Origin: Site-B1 sp963722665
Lineage (GTDB): Bacteria; Bacteroidota; Bacteroidia; Flavobacteriales; Flavobacteriaceae
Length of the DNA: 64,000 bases
NCBI GenBank assembly: GCA_963722665.1
Contig: CAVRNW010000007.1
Location: 43,652 to 107,651, forward strand
Direction: 5' to 3'
Made by a program: the position numbers and the translations under genes. Position 1 is the first letter of the stretch, and each line of letters opens with the position of its first letter. Positions 55,702-64,000 of the stretch are shown here, in pieces. The notes beneath the pieces are model-generated. The model did no database searches. It worked only from the letters and a program-made list of their open reading frames with translations, and was not told where the DNA came from.

Positions 55702-56415
55702 TTATTTTATTTTTTTCCAGGAGTTGAATTCGATCAAAGTTTTTTCATCTGTAGGTGGATATAGACCAATAATAGTTCTGCCTTCGTTTACTTTTTCCAG
55801 AACAAAATTTTCAAATAATGTCATTTCCAGACATTCTTCAATGACTTCATTTACAATATTTTTTGGGATGACCATAACACCATCATCATCACCCACTACA
55901 ATGTCTCCGGGGAATACGGCCACATCTCCACAGCCTATAGGCACATTAATGTCTAAAGCCTGATGTAGGGTAAGGTTAGTAGGAGCCGAAGGTTTCTTGT
56001 GAAAGGAAGGAAATGGCAGATCTGCAATTTCTGCCGAATCTCTGAAGCCTCCATCTGTAACAATCCCGGCTGCACCACGTTTCATCAATCTGGTTACGAG
56101 AATTGAGCCTGCTGATGCAGCTCTTGCATTTTTCCTGCTATCAATCACTAAAACCGATCCCTTTGGACATGTTTCTACAGCCACTCTTTGCGGATGCCTG
56201 GGATCTCTAAATACACTTACCGGATTCAGATCTTCCCGAGCTGGAATATATCTTAATGTGAAGGCTTCTCCAACCATGTTTGGTTTGCCCTTTTTGAGTG
56301 GTTTTACATTTTGTATGAATTGATTTCGTAGCCCTTTTTTGTATAAACAAGTGGCAATTGTAGCAGTACTTATTTTTTGAAGTTTTTCTCTTGCTGACAC
56401 TTTTAATGAACTCAT
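55702..56415 (-). CDS. RraA-like protein, candidate keto-acid aldolase
   Basis: A 237-residue RraA/MenG-fold protein, longer than E. coli RraA (161). The core GAAGIVTDGGFRDSAEI and CGDVAVFPGDIVVGDDDGVMVIP blocks, with the metal-binding Asp after RD, fit the class II pyruvate aldolase side of the family (4-hydroxy-4-methyl-2-oxoglutarate aldolase) at least as well as the RNase-regulator side. It is divergent from the alginate operon across one operator that overlaps both promoters. That link makes an enzymatic role in the sugar-acid pathway (cleaving a keto-acid) more likely than RNase E regulation; the substrate is unknown. Confidence 0.8.
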   Translation of the reverse strand: MSSLKVSAREKLQKISTATIATCLYKKGLRNQFIQNVKPLKKGKPNMVGEAFTLRYIPAREDLNPVSVFRDPRHPQRVAVETCPKGSVLVIDSRKNARAASAGSILVTRLMKRGAAGIVTDGGFRDSAEIADLPFPSFHKKPSAPTNLTLHQALDINVPIGCGDVAVFPGDIVVGDDDGVMVIPKNIVNEVIEECLEMTLFENFVLEKVNEGRTIIGLYPPTDEKTLIEFNSWKKIK

Positions 56416-56462
56416 AATTTTGTTTTCAATAAATTCTTTACTTAAAAGAAAGGGGGTTTAAA

Positions 56463-56470
56463 CAAATATA
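56463..56470 (-). promoter_or_regulatory. -7 promoter element of the RraA-like gene
   Basis: TATATTTG on the - strand (56470-56463), 47 bases before the start codon. It lies 8 bases from the first half of the operator at 56478, so repression would act on both directions. Confidence 0.5.
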
Positions 56471-56472
56471 CA

Positions 56473-56502
56473 TATATTTGGTAAACCAAACTGGTAAACC
56501 AA
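56473..56502 (+). promoter_or_regulatory. promoter and double GntR-type operator of the alginate operon
   Basis: TATATTTG (56473-56480) is an exact -7 element. It overlaps TTGGTAAACCAA (56478-56489); a second copy, CTGGTAAACCAA, follows at 56491-56502 with a 13-base period. The inverted TGGT-NN-ACCA form is typical of FadR/UxuR-type GntR repressors that answer to hexuronates or their breakdown products. Binding at this place would block the -7 element directly. The repressor gene is not in the window. It also lies between the divergent RraA-like gene and PL6. Confidence 0.65.
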
Positions 56503-56572
56503 TTATTATTTGTAAATTGACACATTAATTATAACTAAAAACAATTATTTAACAACGAAGATATCTCAACAT

Positions 56573-58888
56573 ATGAAAAGAACATTAATTATTTTGTCTT
56601 TGCTTGTATTATTTAGCTCGTGTATTAATAAAACCAATGTTAAAGATATATTAGTAAATGATCAGGAAGAACTTAACGAAGCCATTTCAAATGCAAAACC
56701 AGGAGATAATATCGTATTAGCCAATGGTGTTTGGAAAGATATTCAAATAGAATTTATTGCAGAAGGAACCGAGAAAGACCCTATCACAATTAAAGCAGAA
56801 ACCGAAGGTGAAGTTTTTATTGAAGGTGTTTCAAATTTAACTTTTGGTGGCGAATATTTAGTAGTGAGTGGTTTGCATTTTAGAAATGGATATTCACCGT
56901 CAGATAATGTAATCGCTTTCAGAATAGACGAAGATAGAGTAGCAAATAACTGTAGAGTTACAAATTGTGTCATTACAGATTTTAATAAATTACAACGTGA
57001 TGATGATGATATGTGGGTTCAATTTTACGGAAGACACAATCAATTAGATCATTGTTATATTGCTGGTAAAACAAACGGAGGCCCAACAGTTAGGGTTGAT
57101 TTAAAAGGCGTTCAAAGTATTAAAAACTATCATAAAATTATAAATAATCATTTTGGACCTCGACCTCGAAAAGGTGGTGCTAGAGGTGAAACGATTCAGT
57201 TAGGAAGTAGTTTTACGTCTATGAGCCCAAGTAATACAATCATTGCAAATAACCTGTTTGAAGAATGCAATGGAGAGGTTGAAATAATTTCAAGTAAAAC
57301 TAATTTCAATGAAATTAAAAATAACGTGTTTTACAAAAGTGAAGGTTCAGTAGTAACAAGACATGGAAATTATGCGATGATTGATGGCAACTATTTTATT
57401 GGTGATGGTGTAAATAAAAATTATGGAGGTATTAGAATTGTAAATACAGGTCATTGGGTTGTAAATAACTATTTCTATAATATTATTGGTGAAAATTTCA
57501 GAAGTCCGTTAGCTGTGATGAATGGAATTCCAAAATCGCCTCTAAATAGATATAACCAAGTAACAGATGTTGTGGTTGCTTATAATACATACGTAAATTG
57601 TAAGTCGCCTTGGCAATTTGGTGTGGGAACAAATATTGCCCAAAAGGATGTGTTGCCTTTATCGGAAATTCGTTCGGCAAGACCCATTAGAACCACAGTA
57701 GCCAATAATATTATTTATAATGAAAAAGGAGACGAATCTATAGTTGTAGAGCATGATAAAGCGGACGGTGTTTTATTTAAAAATAATATTGTAGATAATA
57801 AAGGTATAAAGTTTAAAGATTTTGATGGAGGAATTGTTCAGGCAACTTTAGAGTTGAAAACAATTTCGGATAATATCTTTCTTCCATTCGGAGTACCTAG
57901 TGATGTAGAAGCATATAATGGTTTTGATTTTAATACTATTGAAAAAGATTTATTTGGAAAGTCAAGAAAAGACAATAAAAGTATTGGAGCAGTTGTAGGT
58001 GTAGACGTTGCCAATCCTAATATTTTAGATAAATCTAAATATGGTACTAGTTGGTATTCTAACGAGAATGAAGCTAAAGATCCAGTTACGCATACTGTTG
58101 CAAAAGCAGAAGAATTGCAAACTAAAATAGATGAAGCAAGCAATGGAGATATTATCGCTTTAACGGAAGGTGTTTATGCGATTGATAAATCATTGGTAAT
58201 TAATAAAACACTTACGGTTCAATCTCAAGGTGATGCAAAAGCAGAACTTGTTTTTTCTGGTGAACCTAATACGCCATTGTTTTCATTACAACCTAAAGGA
58301 AAACTAACTGTAAATAATGTTAATTTAAAAGGGAACTCTTCAAATTATGCTTTTGCAAGTTTAAAAGAAAACATGTCTAATCATTTCGGTTTAACAGTTT
58401 CAAATTGTGATATAAGCGATTTCAACTATGTTTTAAAAGCCTATAAACAAACATTTGCAGAACGGATTACTTTCGAAAATTCATCTATTTCAAACTGTGA
58501 AAATGGTTTAGAATTATCTGAAGAAACCAACGACAGAGGAGATTATAACACAGAATATCTTACAATAAACAATTGTAATTTTACAAACGTGAAAAGCAAT
58601 GTGATTGACTATTATCGTGGTGGTTACGATGAGTCTACTATTGGTGGAAATCTTTTGGTTACTAATAGTACGTTTACAAATTGTGGTGCAAAAGAAAAGA
58701 ATGGTATGTTATTAAATCATAGAGGTATTGTAAATGTAAATATTACTAAAAACACCTTTAAAAATAATTCAGTACAATTTGTATCTATTCTTTGGGGAGC
58801 AAAAAATAATGTAGAATCAGAAAATACAATAACTAATTCAGGAGAAATTAAGACTGAAGAAAATTTAGTTATGAAACTGATGTACTAA
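56573..58888 (+). CDS. alginate lyase, polysaccharide lyase family 6
   Basis: A 771-residue lipoprotein lyase. Lipobox FSSC (Cys17) anchors it. Two parallel beta-helix halves are typical of the long PL6 subfamily that includes AlyGC; the first half holds the catalytic Lys242 (SSKTNF) and Arg263 (VTRHGN), matching Lys241/Arg262 of that enzyme, together with the RPRKGGARGETIQLG block. Chondroitinase B is a PL6 relative, but the operon partners make alginate the likely substrate. It would release oligomers outside or at the outer membrane. It is the first gene of the operon, with an 86-base leader after the operator, and is followed 26 bases later by the PL7 gene. Confidence 0.92.
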   Translation: MKRTLIILSLLVLFSSCINKTNVKDILVNDQEELNEAISNAKPGDNIVLANGVWKDIQIEFIAEGTEKDPITIKAETEGEVFIEGVSNLTFGGEYLVVSGLHFRNGYSPSDNVIAFRIDEDRVANNCRVTNCVITDFNKLQRDDDDMWVQFYGRHNQLDHCYIAGKTNGGPTVRVDLKGVQSIKNYHKIINNHFGPRPRKGGARGETIQLGSSFTSMSPSNTIIANNLFEECNGEVEIISSKTNFNEIKNNVFYKSEGSVVTRHGNYAMIDGNYFIGDGVNKNYGGIRIVNTGHWVVNNYFYNIIGENFRSPLAVMNGIPKSPLNRYNQVTDVVVAYNTYVNCKSPWQFGVGTNIAQKDVLPLSEIRSARPIRTTVANNIIYNEKGDESIVVEHDKADGVLFKNNIVDNKGIKFKDFDGGIVQATLELKTISDNIFLPFGVPSDVEAYNGFDFNTIEKDLFGKSRKDNKSIGAVVGVDVANPNILDKSKYGTSWYSNENEAKDPVTHTVAKAEELQTKIDEASNGDIIALTEGVYAIDKSLVINKTLTVQSQGDAKAELVFSGEPNTPLFSLQPKGKLTVNNVNLKGNSSNYAFASLKENMSNHFGLTVSNCDISDFNYVLKAYKQTFAERITFENSSISNCENGLELSEETNDRGDYNTEYLTINNCNFTNVKSNVIDYYRGGYDESTIGGNLLVTNSTFTNCGAKEKNGMLLNHRGIVNVNITKNTFKNNSVQFVSILWGAKNNVESENTITNSGEIKTEENLVMKLMY

Positions 58889-58914
58889 TCCAAACGCTAT
58901 AAACTGATCAATAA

Positions 58915-59963
58915 ATGAAAAAATCGCTATTTACAATATTTACACTTTTACTAATAGTTGGATGTAAAAACAATACTAAAACGAATCCAGAAGTAACTGT
59001 TCAAAATGAAACAGAAAAGATAACAAAATATCCAAGTGATGTTCATTCCATTTATGGATGAATGGAAAATTCTTTTAGGAGACGGAACATATGTTGATGA
59101 TTTAGTAAATTACCAAAAAGACAATTTCTTTTATGTTGAAAATGATGGGTAAAACGGATTGGGTAGTTTATAAATCACCTAATGTTGGAGTTACCTCACG
59201 GACTTCAAGTAACACAAGATCAGAGTTAGGACAATTAGAGCATTGGATACCTGAAACAGGTGGCAAACTAACAGGCACATTAAAAGTAATGCATGTTTCA
59301 ACATTTGGTGACGCTAGAAGTCCTTCTTCATATTCGGTAGTAGTTGGGCAAATTCATAGCGATGAAGGACACGAAAACGAACCTTTAAAAATTTATTATA
59401 AAAAATTTCCGGGGCACACAAAAGGCTCTGTTTTTTGGAATTATGAAATAAATACAGAAGGTGATAATTCTGGAAGATGGGATTTCTCAACAGCAGTTTG
59501 GGGCTATGATTTTTCAGTTGTAGGGACAAGTCCAAACACGTATCCAATAGAACCTGAAGACGGTATTGCTTTAGGCGAAGAATTCAGTTACGAAGTAAAC
59601 GTCTATAAAGGAATAATGTATCTCACTTTTACAAGTGAAGGTCACGAGACTGTGAAATTCACAAAAAACTTATTGAAATCGGATTTTGCGAAAAAATCAG
59701 ACATTCCACAGCAGGTATTGACAGTATATGCATCAAAAGGTCGAGGCGGAATTGAGCGCAAAAATGGGTATGCTGGTGAAATACAGTATTTTAAACAGGG
59801 TGCTTATAATCAGACTAGAGCGCAAGCACCAGAAGAGAATATTGATTCAAGTACTGTTTCAGAAACTTATAATAGTGAAATAGCAAAACAATATGCTAAC
59901 GGATGCTTTACAGAGGTGTGGTTTAAAGAAGCGACAGTAGGTTCTGGGACAGAGCCTAAATAA
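58915..59963 (+). pseudogene. alginate lyase, polysaccharide lyase family 7 (frameshifted)
   Basis: An ATG at 58915 gives a lipoprotein signal (MKKSLFTIFTLLLIVGC), but the frame breaks twice, near 59044 (extra C) and near 59148 (extra G); the rest is open from about 59133 to 59963. The downstream body has the three PL7 catalytic motifs: TRSELGQ, VVVGQIHS and YFKQGAYNQ. Corrected, it is a lipoprotein lyase of about 348 residues with a jelly-roll fold. It would act on alginate alongside PL6. The gene sits 26 bases after PL6 and 16 bases before the heparinase-fold lyase. Confidence 0.82.
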
Positions 59964-59978
59964 TAAAACAAGAATACA

Positions 59979-62162
59979 TTGAAGAGAGCAATTATAATAT
60001 TGGTAAGTTTAGTATTAACCAGTCCTATTATTGCCCAAAATATTCCGTCCAGAAGTGTTGTTTCTATAGACAATCTTTCAAACTATTTAAAAATAGAAGT
60101 TAAAAAAGAGATTGTCAAAAAAGGTGAAATCACCACATCAGAATTAGCTCAATATTTCAGAGATAAATTTTCTGAACGCTATTTCTATGATTGGCAAAAC
60201 TTCGATAAACGATTTCAAACCTATAAAGCTATTTATCCTAATTCCGAAAAAGGCCATAGAGAACGTGCATTAGACCACATGGCAAAATACAAGGGTTCAA
60301 CGCAATGGAAATTACCATTCAATTACCAATTTGGAGAACCTGTAAATGCCTATGCATTGAGACATTTAGCGCGCCAGCACAAAATGGTGGACATTGCATT
60401 TTACTACAATTACCAGAATAAACATTCTAAATACATTCAATACTTCAAGGATCAGCAGCAATCGTTAAATGCTGCTTTGGTATCCGGAGCGTATGAAAAA
60501 ATTGAAGATGGTAATGGTGTTTATGAAGCATTTCGATCTGGTTATCGCATTTTGAACTGGTTGCAAATTCATAACATGTTTTTAGGACAAGAAAATTATT
60601 CAGATGAAGACCAATTAAAAACCATTGCAACCTTATTACAACATGGAGCGCATTTGTATGAGCGTAATCAGGAATTTCATTCCGGTAATCATCAAACCAG
60701 AGGCTTATCAGCTTTGGCAATGGTTTCCATATTGCTAAGAGATTTTGAAGGCACGGACAAATGGTATGATCTTTCTATGAAATTATTAGAGGAGCATTTA
60801 TCAAAAGAGATCAATGATGATGGCTTCCAGTTCGAACGAACTGTTCATTATCATATCAGCGATATTGGCAATTATTATTATGTCTATCAATTGGCAAAAA
60901 CAAGTAATTTGGAAGTGAGTCAATTCTGGGAAGATAAATTAAAGTCACTTTTCACCACACTTATTAAAATAGCCTATCCCGATAGATCTGCTCCAGTTTT
61001 ATCTGACGATACAGATGATCCCTGGGCTGAAAAAAATGATATTTCCGGAGCATTGACTTTAGGTTATTTATTGTTCAATGATACTGAAATGGGTTACTTC
61101 GCCAACGATCATGTTGAGTCTAAAATGTTTTGGTATTTAAGCGATTCGCAATTAAAAATGCTTGATAGTATTGATACAAAGCAACCAGAATACAAGTCTT
61201 TAAATTTTCCAACTACAGGTTATTATATCATGAGAGATGGTTGGAATCCAAAAAACAGTATGATGATCATTTCTGCAGGATTGGACGATTTAAAACCAGA
61301 TCATCAACACGGCGATATGCTGGGTGTTCAAGCTATGGCAAATGGTAAAACTATTCTACCTAATTATCAGGTTCGTTATTATTTATCCGATTTGGAATTG
61401 TTCAAGAACTCCATGACCAAAAATGTGGCTCTAGTTGATGAGGAGTTACAAGGCAAGCAGTATACATCGAATAAAGGTGGAAGCGGATTCGGGAAATTCA
61501 AGGAGCTACCAAATCCAAAAGTGATTTCCTGGTCTACGCATGATGATGTTGATGTGTTTGTTGGCTCCCACGATGGATTTGAAAATGTTGGAGTCGAATA
61601 CTCCAGGCAAGTCATCAATTTAAAAAATGAATTCTGGATTGTCAAGGACAATTTCATTTCAGAAAAGCCACATGACTACAAACAGGTTTGGCAAGGACAT
61701 TACAGTCCTGAACATGCTCCAGAATTGTTAAGATCAACTTTTGATGATGGTTCAGGATTGGATATTTATCAGCTCAATAAAACCGATGAGGTTAAATCTG
61801 ATGGACGAAGAGGGAAACAATGGTCTGTAATTTCAAAAAAAGGAACTTCAGATTTTAGTTTCATAACAATACTTTTTCCTTTTGATAAATTTGATAAGCG
61901 CATTGACGAGGATCAAGAAATTCCGGACCTAAAAGGATGGAAACTGAATGATACAAAATGGACAACAGATAATAAACAAGCAATATCATTAACCAAAGGA
62001 GAAATATCCATATTCTTTTCGGTAAAAACATTACAATTTGAAGAAACTAAGATAGAATTTGAAGACATAGTCGATGTAATAGTAGACTCATCAAATAGTC
62101 AAGCGAAAATACAACTATTGGATAGACCAGAAGGACAAGTTAAAATCACCAAAAATGAATAA
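59979..62162 (+). CDS. heparinase II/III-family lyase, probable oligoalginate lyase
   Basis: A 727-residue periplasmic lyase with a signal peptide (MKRAIIILVSLVLTSPIIAQ). The alpha/alpha toroid carries SGNHQTRG, giving the neutral-charge Asn and His, and about 54 residues later FERTVHYHISD with the catalytic Tyr; the C-terminal beta-sandwich follows (DLKPDHQHGDMLGVQAMANG, DNFISEKPHDYKQVW). Length and operon suggest an exo-type oligoalginate lyase like PL17, but the Asn-His context differs from the PL17 form I know, and PL39 or PL15 are alternatives. TTG is used as start at 59979. Its last codons overlap the next gene by 8 bases. Confidence 0.8.
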   Translation: MKRAIIILVSLVLTSPIIAQNIPSRSVVSIDNLSNYLKIEVKKEIVKKGEITTSELAQYFRDKFSERYFYDWQNFDKRFQTYKAIYPNSEKGHRERALDHMAKYKGSTQWKLPFNYQFGEPVNAYALRHLARQHKMVDIAFYYNYQNKHSKYIQYFKDQQQSLNAALVSGAYEKIEDGNGVYEAFRSGYRILNWLQIHNMFLGQENYSDEDQLKTIATLLQHGAHLYERNQEFHSGNHQTRGLSALAMVSILLRDFEGTDKWYDLSMKLLEEHLSKEINDDGFQFERTVHYHISDIGNYYYVYQLAKTSNLEVSQFWEDKLKSLFTTLIKIAYPDRSAPVLSDDTDDPWAEKNDISGALTLGYLLFNDTEMGYFANDHVESKMFWYLSDSQLKMLDSIDTKQPEYKSLNFPTTGYYIMRDGWNPKNSMMIISAGLDDLKPDHQHGDMLGVQAMANGKTILPNYQVRYYLSDLELFKNSMTKNVALVDEELQGKQYTSNKGGSGFGKFKELPNPKVISWSTHDDVDVFVGSHDGFENVGVEYSRQVINLKNEFWIVKDNFISEKPHDYKQVWQGHYSPEHAPELLRSTFDDGSGLDIYQLNKTDEVKSDGRRGKQWSVISKKGTSDFSFITILFPFDKFDKRIDEDQEIPDLKGWKLNDTKWTTDNKQAISLTKGEISIFFSVKTLQFEETKIEFEDIVDVIVDSSNSQAKIQLLDRPEGQVKITKNE

Positions 62163-64000
62163 AGTTATTTTCATAATGGGAGTTTCGGGTGTTGGCAAAA
62201 GCACAATTGGAACACTTTTAGCTAAGGAATTGGATGTGCCATTTTTTGATGGGGATGATTATCATCCAAAAGAAAACGTAATAAAAATGTCCAGTGGAAT
62301 GCCATTGAATGATGATGACAGACATGGTTGGTTGGTGACTTTAAATGAATTGGCAAAATCGGAATTAAAGAAGAAGAGTTGTGTTGTTGTTTGTTCTGCA
62401 TTGAAGGCAAAATATAGAAAACTGTTAAGCGATGGTATTGAAAACCAAACCAAATGGGTTCATCTTTCAGGTTCTTTTGAGACGATTTATAACAGGATGA
62501 ATGCAAGAAAGGATCATTTTATGCCTTCAGACTTGCTTAAATCACAATTCGAGACTTTAGAAAGTCCTGTAAATGCCATTTCAGTTGATGTTAAACTTAC
62601 ACCGGAAGAAATCATAGAACAAATAAAAGAAGAACTGATGGATAAATCGGATTTTGGACTTCTAGGATTAGGAGTCATGGGTAAAAGTCTGTGCCGAAAT
62701 TTAGCCAATAACGGATTTAAAATTTCAATGTTCAACAGGCATGTAGATGGAGTTGAAGAAAACGTTGCCAAAGACTTCAAAAAAGAATTTAAGGAATTGT
62801 CTTCCTCTTTGCCATTTGATGATCTTAAGGGGTTTGTGAATTCCATTCAAAGACCTCGAAAAATTATGCTCATGGTGAATGCCGGCAAAACCGTTGATAT
62901 TGTTATTAATGATTTACTGCCTCATTTATCTGATGGCGATATAATTATCGATGGAGGCAATTCAAACTACAATAAAACCAAAGAACGTTTTGAGTATTTG
63001 CAATCCAAGAACATTCACTTTATTGGAACAGGAGTTTCCGGAGGCGAAGAAGGTGCACTTAAAGGACCATCCATTATGCCAAGTGGAGATAAAGAGGCTT
63101 ATAAAAAAGTTCAACCTTTCCTGGAGAAGATTGCCGCAAAAGATGATAAAAACTTACCATGTTGCACATACATTGGTCCGGAAGGAAGTGGCCATTTTGT
63201 AAAAATGGTTCATAACGGCATTGAATATGCCGAAATGCAATTATTGGCAGAAGTGTATGGAATCCTTTCATCAACAGGAAAAGATCCGGATGAAATAGCA
63301 AATGTTTTGGAGAGTTGGAAAGCGACAGCAAGTAGTTATTTATTGGATATTACAGTTGACATTCTTCGAAAAAAAGAAGGTAACGACTGGTTAGTCAACA
63401 AAATATTGGATAAAGCCGGCAATAAAGGAACAGGAAACTGGGCCACTATTGCTACTGCCGAATTAGGTGCTCCAAGCACAATGATTGCTTCGGCTTTATT
63501 TGCTCGGTTTGCTTCATTTTTTAAGGAGGACAGAGTTGAGGCGCAAAACCTTTACAGAACAGAGAATGATGTTCAAATCAACTGTTCGTCAAAAGATTTG
63601 CTGAACACATATCAGTTTGCCAGAATCATCAATCATTATCAGGGACTTCACTTAATTCAGCAAGCATCCAATACTTATAAATGGAATTTAAATTTAAGTG
63701 AGATAGCAAGGATCTGGACTGCAGGTTGTATTATTAAATCAGATTTAATGGTTGATTTGGTTGAGGTTTTAAAATCTTCAAATTCAATTCTAAAAAACAA
63801 AACAATAATTCAACAAATAATAGCCATAAAACCATCTGCAGACAAAGTGGTGTCACAATGTATTTTGAAGGAATTGCCAATTCCTTGTTTGAGTGACTCG
63901 CTTAACTTTTTCAATGGCCATACAACAGCAAATTCATCGGCTAATATAATTCAGGCACAACGCGATTATTTCGGTGCGCATACCTATGAGAGGGTTGATG
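62155..64000 (+). CDS. gluconokinase fused to 6-phosphogluconate dehydrogenase, cut by the window end
   Basis: One open frame runs from ATG 62155 to the last base (615 codons) with no stop. Residues 1 to about 160 are a GntK-type gluconokinase: P-loop MGVSGVGKST, then FFDGDDYHPKENVIKMSSGMPLNDDD and VVCSALKAKYRKLL. Residues from about 162 are a decarboxylating 6-phosphogluconate dehydrogenase: NADP-binding GLLGLGVMGKSL, GVSGGEEGALKGPSIMPSG, GHFVKMVHNGIEYAEMQL, DKAGNKGTGNW, and near the end QRDYFGAHTYERVD. The two are normally separate enzymes. The fusion would take gluconate directly to ribulose 5-phosphate. It overlaps the lyase stop by 8 bases, so the two are translated together. Gluconate is not an alginate product, which is odd. 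Confidence 0.85.
   Translation, partial: MNKVIFIMGVSGVGKSTIGTLLAKELDVPFFDGDDYHPKENVIKMSSGMPLNDDDRHGWLVTLNELAKSELKKKSCVVVCSALKAKYRKLLSDGIENQTKWVHLSGSFETIYNRMNARKDHFMPSDLLKSQFETLESPVNAISVDVKLTPEEIIEQIKEELMDKSDFGLLGLGVMGKSLCRNLANNGFKISMFNRHVDGVEENVAKDFKKEFKELSSSLPFDDLKGFVNSIQRPRKIMLMVNAGKTVDIVINDLLPHLSDGDIIIDGGNSNYNKTKERFEYLQSKNIHFIGTGVSGGEEGALKGPSIMPSGDKEAYKKVQPFLEKIAAKDDKNLPCCTYIGPEGSGHFVKMVHNGIEYAEMQLLAEVYGILSSTGKDPDEIANVLESWKATASSYLLDITVDILRKKEGNDWLVNKILDKAGNKGTGNWATIATAELGAPSTMIASALFARFASFFKEDRVEAQNLYRTENDVQINCSSKDLLNTYQFARIINHYQGLHLIQQASNTYKWNLNLSEIARIWTAGCIIKSDLMVDLVEVLKSSNSILKNKTIIQQIIAIKPSADKVVSQCILKELPIPCLSDSLNFFNGHTTANSSANIIQAQRDYFGAHTYERVD

Noticed and set aside
1..64000. CRISPR array, insertion sequence or prophage
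   Set aside because: No regularly spaced short repeats, transposase, integrase or phage structural genes seen; the repeats present are coding repeats or short hairpins.

Overview
The window is AT-rich DNA from a member of the Bacteroidota, most likely a marine Flavobacteriaceae. The evidence is a gliding-motility lipoprotein (GldH), proteins with C-terminal type IX secretion (T9SS) sorting domains, SusC/D-era style alginate lyase genes, an S46 dipeptidyl-peptidase, and many promoters with the Bacteroidetes -7 element TAnnTTTG. No insertion sequence, prophage or CRISPR array was seen.

Layout. 1-8 kb is mostly housekeeping: an ECF sigma factor (cut by the window edge), a lipoprotein, recA, a probable structured RNA, a U32-family protein overlapping a ferredoxin, ricT, gldH and a class A penicillin-binding protein. 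8-16.4 kb holds a frameshifted acetoacetyl-CoA synthetase and a 6.2-kb, many-times frameshifted T9SS adhesin built from a WNG-repeat domain, a DNRLRE-type domain, Kelch repeats, thrombospondin-3 calcium repeats and a LamG domain. 16.9-33.4 kb is ordinary metabolism, repair, signalling and envelope genes. 33.5-40.5 kb is a metal-transport island: a DtxR regulator, a membrane-anchored DtxR-FeoA fusion and a FeoB split into separate GTPase and permease genes on the + strand, converging on a conventional feoA-feoB-Cys-rich-protein operon on the - strand. 40.7-41.3 kb carries two tandem genes for a 36-residue, very basic peptide, each with its own promoter and terminator. 41.3-50.6 kb has SCO, an M1 aminopeptidase, RseP, tRNA-Asn, tRNA-Pro, a YiiX-like hydrolase and a frameshifted amylosucrase. 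50.9-55.6 kb contains a badly eroded MopE-repeat T9SS gene, a glutamine amidotransferase, a DUF1295 protein, tRNA-Arg and a frameshifted OmpA protein. 55.7-64 kb is an alginate-type operon: a divergent RraA-like gene, a double TTGGTAAACCAA operator, PL6 lyase, PL7 lyase (frameshifted), a heparinase II/III-family lyase, and a gluconokinase fused to 6-phosphogluconate dehydrogenase that runs off the window end.

How genes work together. The lyase operon would cut extracellular alginate in the outer envelope (two lipoprotein lyases), finish oligomers with the heparinase-fold lyase, and feed sugar acids to central metabolism, under one GntR-type repressor site that overlaps the promoter. The two Feo loci probably split Fe(II) and another divalent metal between them, with DtxR-family sensing built into the operon.

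The indels are unevenly distributed. Most genes are intact, but about seven loci carry single-base insertions or deletions, often in homopolymers, that restore conserved motifs when corrected. The sequence alone cannot say whether these are assembly errors or real decay.

The strongest candidates for something undescribed are the twin 36-residue peptides, the membrane-anchored DtxR-FeoA/split-FeoB system, and the kinase-dehydrogenase fusion in a lyase operon.
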